This document shows, in pieces, positions 34,368 through 43,322 of a stretch of DNA of 64,000 nt (position 1 is the first letter of the stretch; every line of letters begins with the position of its first letter). The position numbers and the translations under genes are program-made. Below the pieces are notes generated by a model. The model made no database searches. It was not told the DNA's origin and saw only the letters and a program-made list of their open reading frames with translations. The DNA lies in contig JAKAUP010000007.1 in assembly GCA_021817565.1 (NCBI GenBank), positions 62,001 to 126,000 of the forward strand. Reading direction: 5' to 3'. Source of the DNA: Microcaldota archaeon. Lineage in GTDB: Archaea; Micrarchaeota; Micrarchaeia; Micrarchaeales; Micrarchaeaceae.

Positions 34368-37115
34368 TCACCGATGTGTCCAATATTTCTTGTTTTTTAT
34401 GAAGTTTTTTTGTGCCTCTATCAAGTCTGTGTAGAAGAGCGTACTTTCGCTCCTATGCATCTTGAGGGCGCGTGCGGCAGTCTTCGGCCCTATGCCGTAC
34501 GTTGCAAGGGCCACAGCAGCCTTACCTCCATAAGCGCTAAAAAGGCGCGCCTCGATCATCATCTCTTTGTATTGCTCCATTTCAGAGCCCTTCAGCCGTT
34601 TCTTATCAAGAAGATGCGATACAATGTTTTTATACTCCTCTGTATACATGCACACCATCCTACTTGCACAGCTTGGGCATTCTATGCGATCAAGATCCCC
34701 TACCTCAGATATCTTTCTCTGAAAATATACCCCACAATAAGTGCAGAGCAGTCTAATCTTTTTCGAAGCGGTAAACTCAACGAAAGAGTTAAGGAGTGAT
34801 TCGCTGGGTCTGATAGGCATTATGAGTTCTTTTGTATGATAATCAGAGTTAATGATCATATCGGAAATAGGGGAAAGGTTCTGCAAGGCCACAGTTTCCA
34901 ATGCCTTTTCGCCATTTTGTATCTGCCTAAAAAAATCTACTACAGAACCATAGTCAAAATAATTCTCTTTTATCTCCCTATAAGTCTCCTCCCAGAGGGG
35001 TGTCCCTTCGAATATCTTTATTATCTTCCTGGCAGTGTTCTTAGAAAGCGTCGCGTCCCTTTCCACAATACCTAGACGTTTGGCTATTTCAACAAACTTA
35101 TATTCAAAAAGGCTTGTGCCTTTAATGACTTTTTCGGCCAGTTTTTCTATGCTTGCCTGTGACATCCCACTTAATACGCGTTCAATTTTCGCTTTGCCTG
35201 CCGCTATATATACGAGATAAGGAGAAGCCTTCGTATTAATGCTTGTCCCGGACGACTCGCTTATCAAAAGGCCGAGCAGCTTTGCCAAGAACTCGTTCCC
35301 CCTGGTGCCAAGGAAGGTATACAGTATCGTGTGCCCCTCCAACTCCTCTATAAAAACAGTTTCCTTTTTGATGGTGAAGTATTCAGACTGTTTTTTTATA
35401 AGCGACCGTATCTCTTCAGGAAATCCTGTCTTTCCGTCAAGCAGTTTCAGGACGCCCTGCGCAACGCTGAAGTTTACCGGTATATCCTCTCCATACCAGT
35501 CAGGCACAGCAGCAGATATGTCCGTACTGGGTTCCACAGTGATGATGTCCTTCTCAATCTCTATTACTTTCCAAGGAAGTCCCTTTGTTATAAAAACAGA
35601 AGATTCTGTCACGTTTCCCAAAACAAACTTTTCGTCAAGGTAAGATATGGTTCTTCCATTCGCGATATTTTTTACTCTAAATCTCACGCTGTCCGGGATT
35701 GCGCTCAAGTGTTCATAATAATACCTTCGGCTCTTCCCCGAAGCGGACCAGAGTTCGCCGTCTAAAACAACCATCCGCTGCTTCCTCATAAAATCAAGGA
35801 GGCCGACCAATTTTTTTATGTCGAATTCCCTGTAGATAAAACTCTTCTTGAATAACTCCAGAATTCTATCAGTCCTTGACGGACCATTCTCCATAAGCAT
35901 CCCGCAGATCTGATGCACCGCAACGTCCAGGGCGCAGAAGTTTGGGGCAAAGCTTTCAAGCTCGCCATTTTTGGCGTTTTCCAAAACGGATAAAGATTCG
36001 AGGTAGTCTATCTCGTTCAATGCGATGATCGAACCCCTAGAAACCCTCTTTATCGAATGGCCACTTCTTCCCATGCGTTGCAGCAGGCGCAGTGCCTGTT
36101 TTGGCGAACCGTATTGCACCACAAAATCCACATTGCCTATATCTATCCCAAGCTCAAGCGAGCTTGTTGATACTATTGCCTTCCTTTTGCCATCCTTGAA
36201 CAACCGCTCGAGCTCTTCCCTTTCCTCTTTATCGAGAGAACCGTGATGGACACCCACTCCGCCCAAATGCTCCAGGCTATCAAGATATACCAGCCTGCTC
36301 CCTAGCGCCTCAACTACCTGCCGCGTGTTCCCGAAAACTATGCACGATTTCGACTTTTTTATATGTTCGGCAATCGCATATATCCTCGAAGAAGAGGCGC
36401 GGTCAAGTCCGAAGAAATCCTCAAAATCTTCGTTTCTCTGATGCGCTTTTGCCGGTAGCTCTATATCTATCTCAGGCACCCTTGTCGTATCCACCCGTAC
36501 AATCCTGCACTTCCTTTCGCCGCAAAGGAAATGGGCTACGGTATCATCGTCCCTCACAGTGGCGCTTATCCCTACACGCTGGAAGCTACCAGCACGTTCC
36601 TCAAGCCTTTCCAGCGCAACAGAGAGCTGCGCTCCACGCTTGCTATAATAAAGTTCATGTATCTCGTCCACTACCACAACCTTGATGTTTTTGAGATACC
36701 TTCCCATGTATTTTGTCGGAAGCATGCCTTGGAGCGTTTCAGGGGTTGTTATGAGTATGTCCGGGGGGCTACGTATCTGTCTTGCCCTTTCAGACTGCTT
36801 TGTATCTCCGTGCCTTACGCCAACGCTTATTCCGGCTTCAGAACAGATCTCTTGAAACCGCCCAAACATATCCCGGTTAAGTGCGCGAAGCGGCGTAATA
36901 TAAAGGACCGATACTGGAGACCATTTTTCCCCTTCCAGTCTTTTTATAATCGGAAGCATTGCGGCTTCAGTCTTACCTGTTCCGGTTCCTGATATGACGA
37001 GGCAGTTTTCCCCGCTTTGTATGCATTCAAACGCGGCCTCCTGTATCTCCGTGAATCCTCCGTACTTAAGCGCATGGCGTTTGTATACATCAGTAATTAG
37101 ATCACCACCGCGCAT
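34368..37115 (-). CDS. lhr: Lhr-like superfamily 2 ATP-dependent helicase
   Basis: 915 residues. Two RecA domains with Q-motif-like FTEIQEAAF, Walker A SGTGTGKTEAA, VVVDEIHEL, SATVRDD, and motif VI RLLQRMGRSGHS, as in Lhr proteins, which unwind DNA or RNA-DNA hybrids in repair. The C-terminal half contains a CxxC pair (CTYCGVYF and CPSCASR), a zinc knuckle, and a terminal helix-hairpin-helix-like part (ALATYGIGPKTAARAL). The start codon lies inside the end of the surface-protein gene (14-bp overlap). Confidence 0.88.
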   Translation of the reverse strand: MRGGDLITDVYKRHALKYGGFTEIQEAAFECIQSGENCLVISGTGTGKTEAAMLPIIKRLEGEKWSPVSVLYITPLRALNRDMFGRFQEICSEAGISVGVRHGDTKQSERARQIRSPPDILITTPETLQGMLPTKYMGRYLKNIKVVVVDEIHELYYSKRGAQLSVALERLEERAGSFQRVGISATVRDDDTVAHFLCGERKCRIVRVDTTRVPEIDIELPAKAHQRNEDFEDFFGLDRASSSRIYAIAEHIKKSKSCIVFGNTRQVVEALGSRLVYLDSLEHLGGVGVHHGSLDKEEREELERLFKDGKRKAIVSTSSLELGIDIGNVDFVVQYGSPKQALRLLQRMGRSGHSIKRVSRGSIIALNEIDYLESLSVLENAKNGELESFAPNFCALDVAVHQICGMLMENGPSRTDRILELFKKSFIYREFDIKKLVGLLDFMRKQRMVVLDGELWSASGKSRRYYYEHLSAIPDSVRFRVKNIANGRTISYLDEKFVLGNVTESSVFITKGLPWKVIEIEKDIITVEPSTDISAAVPDWYGEDIPVNFSVAQGVLKLLDGKTGFPEEIRSLIKKQSEYFTIKKETVFIEELEGHTILYTFLGTRGNEFLAKLLGLLISESSGTSINTKASPYLVYIAAGKAKIERVLSGMSQASIEKLAEKVIKGTSLFEYKFVEIAKRLGIVERDATLSKNTARKIIKIFEGTPLWEETYREIKENYFDYGSVVDFFRQIQNGEKALETVALQNLSPISDMIINSDYHTKELIMPIRPSESLLNSFVEFTASKKIRLLCTYCGVYFQRKISEVGDLDRIECPSCASRMVCMYTEEYKNIVSHLLDKKRLKGSEMEQYKEMMIEARLFSAYGGKAAVALATYGIGPKTAARALKMHRSESTLFYTDLIEAQKNFIKNKKYWTHR

Positions 37116-39063
37116 GTTTTAAAGTAAGATACGCCACCAATGCAACAGCACAAGCGACAATAAAAAATAAAACCCAAGATTCCCCATACTGAAATACCAC
37201 CCTTCCGCCAGTGCCATACGCCGTGGCAAAACCTATGGACTCGTTTCTATAAATGGCAATACCCTTTGCCTCCCCATAAATTACGTTGTTGATGGCAAGC
37301 GTTCCGTTTTTCCCTGTGTAGGACCTAAACGAAGTTTCATTCACAAAGTTTAGTTCTACTGTAGAATTGACAGGATACCCATAAAAATTAGAGGTTTTTA
37401 CTGACACTTGATACAAAGGCAGCGTAATGTTAACCTCTCCCGAAGAGGAAACGTTGAAGGATATGTTCTCTGGAATCCAGTAACCCAAGAAATCAACTCC
37501 CTCCAACGTGTTATTGCCCAAAAAGAGGTATTTTGCGTCTGTGTAACTCCTATTATCTATGAGTGCTGTAATATCGGAGGCGTTTACCGTCTTTCCATTC
37601 TCATTCAAAAATTTCAAAGTGACATACGTGGCAGGCCGGAATTCTGCAGTAATATTATAGCTTCTGTTCATAATAAGATCGCCCTGCATGTAAGCGTAAC
37701 CATTGCTCCAGCGATAAAATCCAGTGATGCTGTTTCTGGAGTTCGTGATGTTTGTAAAATTGATTCCGAAGCGCGCGACGGTCCCGTTAGCATACCAACC
37801 ACCTCCATAAACCTGCCCATAACGCGAAGTGAGGCTAAGCAGGTACTCCTTCTTCCACAAAGCGGAGAGAACCAAGCTCTCATTCACAAGAACATAGTTT
37901 CCGTTCAAATCGGATCCAGAGCCAGCCCAACCTTCAAACACATACCTGCTTCCCTTGCTCATGTAAATCGTCGCGTTATTGACTGATATGTGGGCAATAC
38001 TGCCTTTGTCGTACCAACCAGATCCAGATGCTGCTCCAAAATCTGTGCTTAAGTTAAGAAAATACTGGATCTGCCACACTGCTCTTTCATTTACATCGCC
38101 GTACATGCTTATGTTCGCCGAACTGGCATTACCTGTATAAGATCCGATTCCGCTCCCGTCCCATCCCTCAAAGACGGCTCTTGCACCATTCGATATATTT
38201 ACTACGGAAGGCTCGGATATCCCAACCCTGCTTCCAAACGTGTACTCTGTCACGCTACTATTCCCAAAAGCCGAGCTCAGATTCAGTTCATACCCGCTAT
38301 CCCACAAGTATGTGCCGTTCACCGGTCTGTTTATTCCTGAACCGACAATAAAATAGTCAGATACGTTTCTTACTTCGGCGACTCCATAATCATTGATCTC
38401 GCTATGGCTGCTGTTTACACCATACCCAACGTACGAATATGCTGCAGGCACATGCACCATCCGTCCGCCAACTACTACAGAAAAATTCTTCATCTTTACG
38501 GGCGACATAAAGGTACTGTTATTTGTCGCGTTTGCATACTCGCCAACTGAGTAAGGTGGTTGTGGCCCCGAAGTCCCGCTGCCTACGTCAGCACTGCCAA
38601 ACTTTTTGCCATTTATGTAAAAATCCCATACTCCGCCATCATAAACCGCGGAGTAGTTGTTGAAAGTGTTGTTATTGCCCAAGCTCGCGTTGCTGAACGT
38701 CCCATAAAAGCTGTTTTCGGCACTGGTATTGTAAAAGTACTCAAAGAACGCGTAAGGGGTATTTGCGTTCATATAAACCTGTGATGAGCATGCGTTAACT
38801 GTACAGTCGTTCGGATAGTATCCGGTCTGAGACTGTACCGCATAGCCCACTTGTATAAAGGCGCCATTCTCGAGCGTTTCACCAACCCAGAAAGCCATAG
38901 AGCCATTTGTTATGTGCTGCGCTAAAGTCTGTATCTGTACAGAGATACCGGTGTTTTGGTACTGGGAAGAGTTCGCGATTACACCGCTCTGGAACCAATA
39001 CTGTGAATATGTGGCATGCAGAAGTAGCGTAAAGGCCAAAAACAGAAGCAACGCGGTTCTCAT
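37102..39063 (-). CDS. Large secreted sequon-rich surface protein with C-terminal membrane anchor
   Basis: 653 residues. An N-terminal signal peptide (ALLLFLAFTLLLHATYS) is followed by a beta-rich domain with WDFYINGKKFGS, then three related modules, each with a hydrophobic strand, a Gly-rich turn and an FEGWxGSG-type motif (FEGWDGSGIG, FEGWAGSGSD, FYRWSNGY). The modules resemble InlB/thermopsin-associated B-repeats. Another beta region and a final helix (WVLFFIVACAVALVAYL) anchor it. There are dozens of N-x-S/T sequons, making it a likely AglB substrate. Exact function is unknown. Confidence 0.78.
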   Translation of the reverse strand: MRTALLLFLAFTLLLHATYSQYWFQSGVIANSSQYQNTGISVQIQTLAQHITNGSMAFWVGETLENGAFIQVGYAVQSQTGYYPNDCTVNACSSQVYMNANTPYAFFEYFYNTSAENSFYGTFSNASLGNNNTFNNYSAVYDGGVWDFYINGKKFGSADVGSGTSGPQPPYSVGEYANATNNSTFMSPVKMKNFSVVVGGRMVHVPAAYSYVGYGVNSSHSEINDYGVAEVRNVSDYFIVGSGINRPVNGTYLWDSGYELNLSSAFGNSSVTEYTFGSRVGISEPSVVNISNGARAVFEGWDGSGIGSYTGNASSANISMYGDVNERAVWQIQYFLNLSTDFGAASGSGWYDKGSIAHISVNNATIYMSKGSRYVFEGWAGSGSDLNGNYVLVNESLVLSALWKKEYLLSLTSRYGQVYGGGWYANGTVARFGINFTNITNSRNSITGFYRWSNGYAYMQGDLIMNRSYNITAEFRPATYVTLKFLNENGKTVNASDITALIDNRSYTDAKYLFLGNNTLEGVDFLGYWIPENISFNVSSSGEVNITLPLYQVSVKTSNFYGYPVNSTVELNFVNETSFRSYTGKNGTLAINNVIYGEAKGIAIYRNESIGFATAYGTGGRVVFQYGESWVLFFIVACAVALVAYLTLKHARW

Positions 39064-39100
39064 AGCAACAGTAAATATACGTAAAAAGGATTAAAGTAGT

Positions 39101-39889
39101 TTACACCCTCACATAAGGGAGCCCTATCTTTTCAAGCTCTTCTATCGCCCCATTCCTTTCGGGGCTTTTTAGGCTCTTCCACTCTATAAAAGCAACTGAA
39201 GGCTGAACGTCGGATTTGGATGCCGCTTCATGAATCATCTCCAGCCTGGGTACATTGTACTTCGACATCATGTGCGAAAACGCCACATTCTGTTCTATCG
39301 CCAATCCGGTAAATTTGGTAGGATAGTGCCCCCCGCCAATCCCTAGGGCGACCTGTTTTGGTTGAATCCGCACATCGAACATATCAAAAGCCGCACGCGC
39401 CAGAGCCCCACACATCCTATCTATCAAATTCTCATCCACAGTCCCTCCAACTTCCATAAAGAACGAAGGTGTCCTTATTGTGGGCCCATGGTGTGTTGCC
39501 TCATAAGTCACATCAACCCCCGCAAGCCTGTTCTTATTAAGCATATGGAGCGCAGTGAGCATTCTTCCCGGAGAGGCGAAGCCCAGCTCATGAGGTCTCC
39601 CGCCTATACTGTTGTCTCCAGACCAGTTTCCTTCAGGATGCACAGTCATGGCAGGAACATTTGCGGTGCTGTAATGCGAGTAAAGGAATACAAAACAATC
39701 TGTTTTTGTGGCAGAATCCAGAAAGTCGGCATCCATTGAGGGAACATTTATCTCAGCAAGTTCCTTTTCTCCGGATTTGAAAATGCGCAAACCATTCACC
39801 TCGTCAAAATAGGCGAACCCGAATTGTTCCTTCAAAATATCCGCGATGCGCATCGAGGTCTTATTCGCTTTGGAATAAACAAGAATCAT
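39101..39889 (-). CDS. dtdA: D-aminoacyl-tRNA deacylase (DTD2 type)
   Basis: 262 residues; removes D-amino acids from mischarged tRNA, the archaeal/plant class. Family segments include FVFLYSHYS, MTVHPEGNWSGDNSIGG, VTYEATHHGPTI and GIGGGHYPTKFT. It stands alone between the surface protein and the transposon-like remnant. Confidence 0.92.
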   Translation of the reverse strand: MILVYSKANKTSMRIADILKEQFGFAYFDEVNGLRIFKSGEKELAEINVPSMDADFLDSATKTDCFVFLYSHYSTANVPAMTVHPEGNWSGDNSIGGRPHELGFASPGRMLTALHMLNKNRLAGVDVTYEATHHGPTIRTPSFFMEVGGTVDENLIDRMCGALARAAFDMFDVRIQPKQVALGIGGGHYPTKFTGLAIEQNVAFSHMMSKYNVPRLEMIHEAASKSDVQPSVAFIEWKSLKSPERNGAIEELEKIGLPYVRV

Positions 39890-39922
39890 CGTGACACCCT
39901 CTTCTAATTAAAGGTTATGTAC

Positions 39923-40105
39923 TTACCACGCGTTTGCGGGCCTGTCAGCATCGTCTTTCGCCATCTGCCTTTTGAGGTCAGAGTATATCCTTAACTTGTA
40001 GGCACGCATTGCTTCCATATTTCATGTTTTGTTTTGCATTATTATATACCCTTTTGCATGCCTCTATTCCTATCTGAAGGATAGGGGAATGAGGGCGTGA
40101 TGGAT
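39923..40105 (-). mobile_element. Possible IS200/IS605-like remnant
   Basis: The 365-bp gap between dtdA and thyA holds no intact gene. A 31-codon minus-strand ORF (39923-40018) begins MEAMRAYKLRIYSDLKRQ, like the AYKxRIYP start of TnpB proteins, then ends at a stop. On its upstream side is a hairpin with CCTATC/GATAGG arms (about 40070-40087), the kind of element found at IS605-type ends. No TnpA or other TnpB part is present. The rest of the gap holds the thyA promoter area. Confidence 0.3.
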
Positions 40106-40254
40106 TTTTATCAACCTGCGCGGCCTTGCTCTTTTAGTCACTCTGGGAGCAAAGCCCTATGAAAAAACCGTTAAATATAATTTTGTAATCTTTCTTTATA
40201 AAGAAGTAATATATATCTCAAGATTCTAACCGCTTTAAAGTTTTAGGGGGTTTG

Positions 40255-41217
40255 ATGGTAAACGCATTTAGGAAAGAGGGTGTAGCCGCCTCCACGAACA
40301 AGGCCTTGCTGAGGAAAGAATTGAATGCGGACGAAGCGTATCTTGGAATCGTGAACAGGGTACTGAAAGAGGGTGAATGGAAGGAGAACAGGACAGGCAT
40401 GCGTGCGCTTGCCATAGTGGGTGCGACATTCGAACATGACATGGAGAACGGGTTCCCCATGCTTACTACGAAGAAGATGGGGCTGCAGAGTGTGGCCGCT
40501 GAGCTCGAATTCTTCATAAAGGGCATAACCGATAAGAAATGGTTGCAGGACCGCAAATGCACTATATGGGACGAATGGGCCAATCCGAAAAAATCGCCAT
40601 ATGGACATGACGATGAATCTAAGGCGCGCATGAGGGCGGAGCGCGATCTCGGGCCTATATACGGCTGGCAGTGGAGGCACTTTGGCGCCACGTACGAAAA
40701 CTATGACACAGATTACACTGGCAAAGGCTTTGATCAGTTGGCTGTCGCAATAGAGACGCTCAAGAAGGCCCCAAACGACAGAAGGCAAGTGGTGTCAGCC
40801 TGGAATCCAACGCAGCTGGGGCAGATGGCTCTCCCGCCATGCCATTTGGGATTCCACATAACAATAATAGACAACAGACTCAATTTGACGTGGAACCAGA
40901 GATCTGTGGACACGATGCTGGGCCTGCCATACAACATAGCCAGCTATGCGTTGCTCCTTCATCTTCTCACTAAGGAGATAGGCAAGGAAGTGGAAGGCCT
41001 AAAGGAGGGGAAGCTTGTGGGGTTCCTCAGCGACGTCCACATATATGAGAATCATATGGAAGGAGTCATGGAACAGATATCTAGGAACCCGAGAAAATAT
41101 CCAGTTCCAAAGATTCGGACCGACGAATTCGGGAGCATATTCGAATGGAAATACACAGACACTAAAAAAGAGGCGTATGAAAGCTATCCAAAGATAAATT
41201 TCCCGATAGCGGTGTGA
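40255..41217 (+). CDS. thyA: Thymidylate synthase ThyA
   Basis: 320 residues; methylates dUMP to dTMP with methylene-tetrahydrofolate. Catalytic Cys in LPPCHLGFH, with ENRTGMRALAIVG, DLGPIYGWQWRHFGA, NDRRQVVSAWNP and QRSVDTMLGLPYNIASYA. AGGGGG four bases upstream selects ATG 40255 over the TTG at 40252. Classical ThyA is less common than ThyX in archaea; pairing with DHFR regenerates the folate. An AT-rich region at 40207-40216 is the likely promoter. Confidence 0.96.
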   Translation: MVNAFRKEGVAASTNKALLRKELNADEAYLGIVNRVLKEGEWKENRTGMRALAIVGATFEHDMENGFPMLTTKKMGLQSVAAELEFFIKGITDKKWLQDRKCTIWDEWANPKKSPYGHDDESKARMRAERDLGPIYGWQWRHFGATYENYDTDYTGKGFDQLAVAIETLKKAPNDRRQVVSAWNPTQLGQMALPPCHLGFHITIIDNRLNLTWNQRSVDTMLGLPYNIASYALLLHLLTKEIGKEVEGLKEGKLVGFLSDVHIYENHMEGVMEQISRNPRKYPVPKIRTDEFGSIFEWKYTDTKKEAYESYPKINFPIAV

Positions 41218-41219
41218 GA

Positions 41220-41699
41220 ATGCCAATAAACATAATAGTCGCTATGACGCGTGATGGCGTCATAGGCGATAAAGGTACTATCCCGTGGCACATACGCGAG
41301 GAGTCGGAGCACTTCAAGGCGCTGACAACTGGAAATGCAGTTATAATGGGCAAAAACACATGGCTTTCTATACCGGAGGAATTCCGGCCTCTTCCAAGCA
41401 GGATGAACATAATCGTAAGCTCATCATTGGACAGACACAATGGCGCGATTGTCTGCAAAAACATCGAAGAGGCAGTAGAGAGGGCCGAAAACTACGGGAA
41501 GGGCGAAACCTTTTGCATTGGTGGTGCCAAGCTTTACGAGGCGATGCTGCCTTTTACGGAGATACTGCACATATCATGGATAAAAGGCGATTATATCGGA
41601 AACGTCCGCTTCCCATACGTCGATTTCTCAAAATGGGAGATGAAAGGAATGAAGGAACATAATGAATTTAAGTATGGGCAATACATTAGGAAAGGCTGA
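41220..41699 (+). CDS. folA: Dihydrofolate reductase
   Basis: 159 residues; reduces dihydrofolate made by ThyA. Family segments INIIVAMTRDGVIG, GTIPWHIREESEHFK, VIMGKNTWLSIP, PLPSRMNIIVSSS and FCIGGAKLYEAML. The ATG at 41220 sits two bases after the thyA stop; the track start is a GTG at 41214. The two genes form a folate/thymidylate operon. Confidence 0.94.
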   Translation: MPINIIVAMTRDGVIGDKGTIPWHIREESEHFKALTTGNAVIMGKNTWLSIPEEFRPLPSRMNIIVSSSLDRHNGAIVCKNIEEAVERAENYGKGETFCIGGAKLYEAMLPFTEILHISWIKGDYIGNVRFPYVDFSKWEMKGMKEHNEFKYGQYIRKG

Positions 41700-42025
41700 G
41701 AGGTCTTCAAGGACCAATCGTATACAGTCTGTTGCTATTCACGTGCCGAATTCTGTCCATGAACCAGGATATCATCTTACTCGCTTCAGCTCGAAGAAAC
41801 GAATCTATCTCGCTCTCAAAAAGCCTCGTTAAGTTATGTTACTTTCTGATTAGAAGATCCTCTGTCGCACATGCTGCTCACCCATCTCATTCAGATGGTC
41901 TAAGAACTGATTGCAGTAGGCTGTCAAATCGCATATACACTGGCGCACGAACTTTTGTCACTTTTGGGGCAATTCATTCCGCACAAAAGAATTAATATTA
42001 TAACTCATAAACCCATAACGATAGG
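41700..42025. other. Intergenic region with no intact gene and the nuo promoter
   Basis: About 325 bp. The minus strand has two short open stretches: one encodes DLTAYCNQFLDHLNEMGEQ and ends at TAA, the other encodes ESEIDSFLRAEASKMISWF and ends near 41719. Neither has a family I know; they may be remains of one decayed gene. TTAATATTATA at 41992-42002 is a TATA box about 25 bp before nuoA, predicting a leaderless nuo mRNA. Confidence 0.5.
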
Positions 42026-42382
42026 ATGGCGCTTTACGACTATATGGCTGCGGTTTTTTTTGCCGCATTCGGATTATTTATCGGAAGCATGTTTATCCTA
42101 ACCTCAAAGCTGATAAGTAAGAGGGCAACCACAAATCCAATAAAAGCAGCACCATACGAGAGTGGAGAGCGCAGCGTGGGCCGGTCAAGGGACGTAGATA
42201 CAGAATATATGCCATTTTTTATGATCTTTCTTCCGTTCGAGCTCATAAGCGTTCTAATCCTATTGTGGGGCGCAACTGCGACGGCTGTGCCTTACGCGTC
42301 CAGCATAGAGATGCTCGGCTTGGTATCTGTATCAACCGTACTAGCGGTTTTTGGCTATAAGTTAACATCAAATAGAGGTTGA
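42026..42382 (+). CDS. nuoA: NADH-quinone oxidoreductase-like subunit A
   Basis: 118 residues, three membrane helices, the small NuoA/FpoA subunit of complex I. NPIKAAPYESGERSVG corresponds to the conserved loop (usually PYECG; here Glu-Ser-Gly), followed by FFMIFLPFELISVLILLWG. First gene of a four-gene nuo run with a probable leaderless start. Confidence 0.9.
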   Translation: MALYDYMAAVFFAAFGLFIGSMFILTSKLISKRATTNPIKAAPYESGERSVGRSRDVDTEYMPFFMIFLPFELISVLILLWGATATAVPYASSIEMLGLVSVSTVLAVFGYKLTSNRG

Positions 42383-42386
42383 AAAT

Positions 42387-43004
42387 ATGGTTGACGCCAC
42401 GCCTTACACAGAGGAGCAGTTCAAGAACGCGGAGGAGGAGATGAGCTACCTCACGCAAAAATCGCTCGAGAAATCAAACCTTAACGGAAACCTGATGTTT
42501 GCAAGGACAGCTGACATAGCAAAACTTGTATCAAAGCCGATCAAGGACTGGGCAAGGTCAAACTCACTATGGCCCATGCAGTTCGGTCTTGCCTGCTGCG
42601 CAATAGAACTCATGGCGTTCGGGTCGCCCAGAATAGACGCGGAAAGGAAAAGCTACCTTCTTTTTAGGGCAACTCCTAGGCAATGCGATGTGATGGTGGT
42701 TGCGGGGTGGGTCACAAAGTCAATGGCGCCAAGGGTAAAAAGACTCTACGAACAGATGTCTGAACCAAGGTATGTGGTAGCATTCGGCGAATGCGCAACT
42801 TCCGGCGGCCCGTGGTACGAAAGCTACAACATAATGCAGGGCATAGACCAGATACTCCCAGTCGACGTCTACGCGGTGGGGTGCCCGCCACGCCCGGAAA
42901 ACCTGTTCGCAGCACTTATGAAACTTCAAGAAAAGATAAAAGGTAATATAAATGGATACCCAGAGAGAAGCATTAGCGAAAACATTAAGCGAGATGAGAT
43001 CTAG
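42387..43004 (+). CDS. nuoB: NADH-quinone oxidoreductase-like subunit B
   Basis: 205 residues, carrying the N2 4Fe-4S cluster. Cysteines are visible in LACCAIELMAFG, GECATSGGPWY and YAVGCPPRPE. The C-terminus extends into nuoC, overlapping by 53 bp, which is long for this pair. An N-terminal stretch of about 45 residues precedes the core. Confidence 0.95.
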   Translation: MVDATPYTEEQFKNAEEEMSYLTQKSLEKSNLNGNLMFARTADIAKLVSKPIKDWARSNSLWPMQFGLACCAIELMAFGSPRIDAERKSYLLFRATPRQCDVMVVAGWVTKSMAPRVKRLYEQMSEPRYVVAFGECATSGGPWYESYNIMQGIDQILPVDVYAVGCPPRPENLFAALMKLQEKIKGNINGYPERSISENIKRDEI

Positions 43005-43320
43005 CGGATTCGAATATCTAAAATTCATCACGGCGGTCGATTATCCGGAGCAGATAAAGGTAATATACATGCTCGCAAACCTCAAGGCTAACAAATCCGA
43101 GCAAATAGAGGTTGTACTCGAAAAGAAGGATGGGCTATGGATAGATACATGCACAAAGATATTTCCTGCGGCTGACTGGTACGAGCGGGAGCTTTCTGAG
43201 ATGTTCGGTATAGAAATAAAAGGCAGAAACGCAAAAAGGCTGCTTCTCGAAAACTGGAATGGCGCAGTATACCCGCTAAGAAAGGAGTTCCAATGGGGGA
43301 AGGAATATAAGAAGGTGTGA
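42952..43320 (+). CDS. nuoC: NADH-quinone oxidoreductase-like subunit C
   Basis: 122 residues, the peripheral 30-kDa-type subunit in a short form. The signature is TKIFPAADWYERELSEMFGIEIKGR, ending with PLRKEFQWGKEY. It overlaps nuoB at the 5' end and nuoD at the 3' end by 4 bp. Confidence 0.93.
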   Translation: MDTQREALAKTLSEMRSSGFEYLKFITAVDYPEQIKVIYMLANLKANKSEQIEVVLEKKDGLWIDTCTKIFPAADWYERELSEMFGIEIKGRNAKRLLLENWNGAVYPLRKEFQWGKEYKKV

Positions 43321-43322
43321 AA

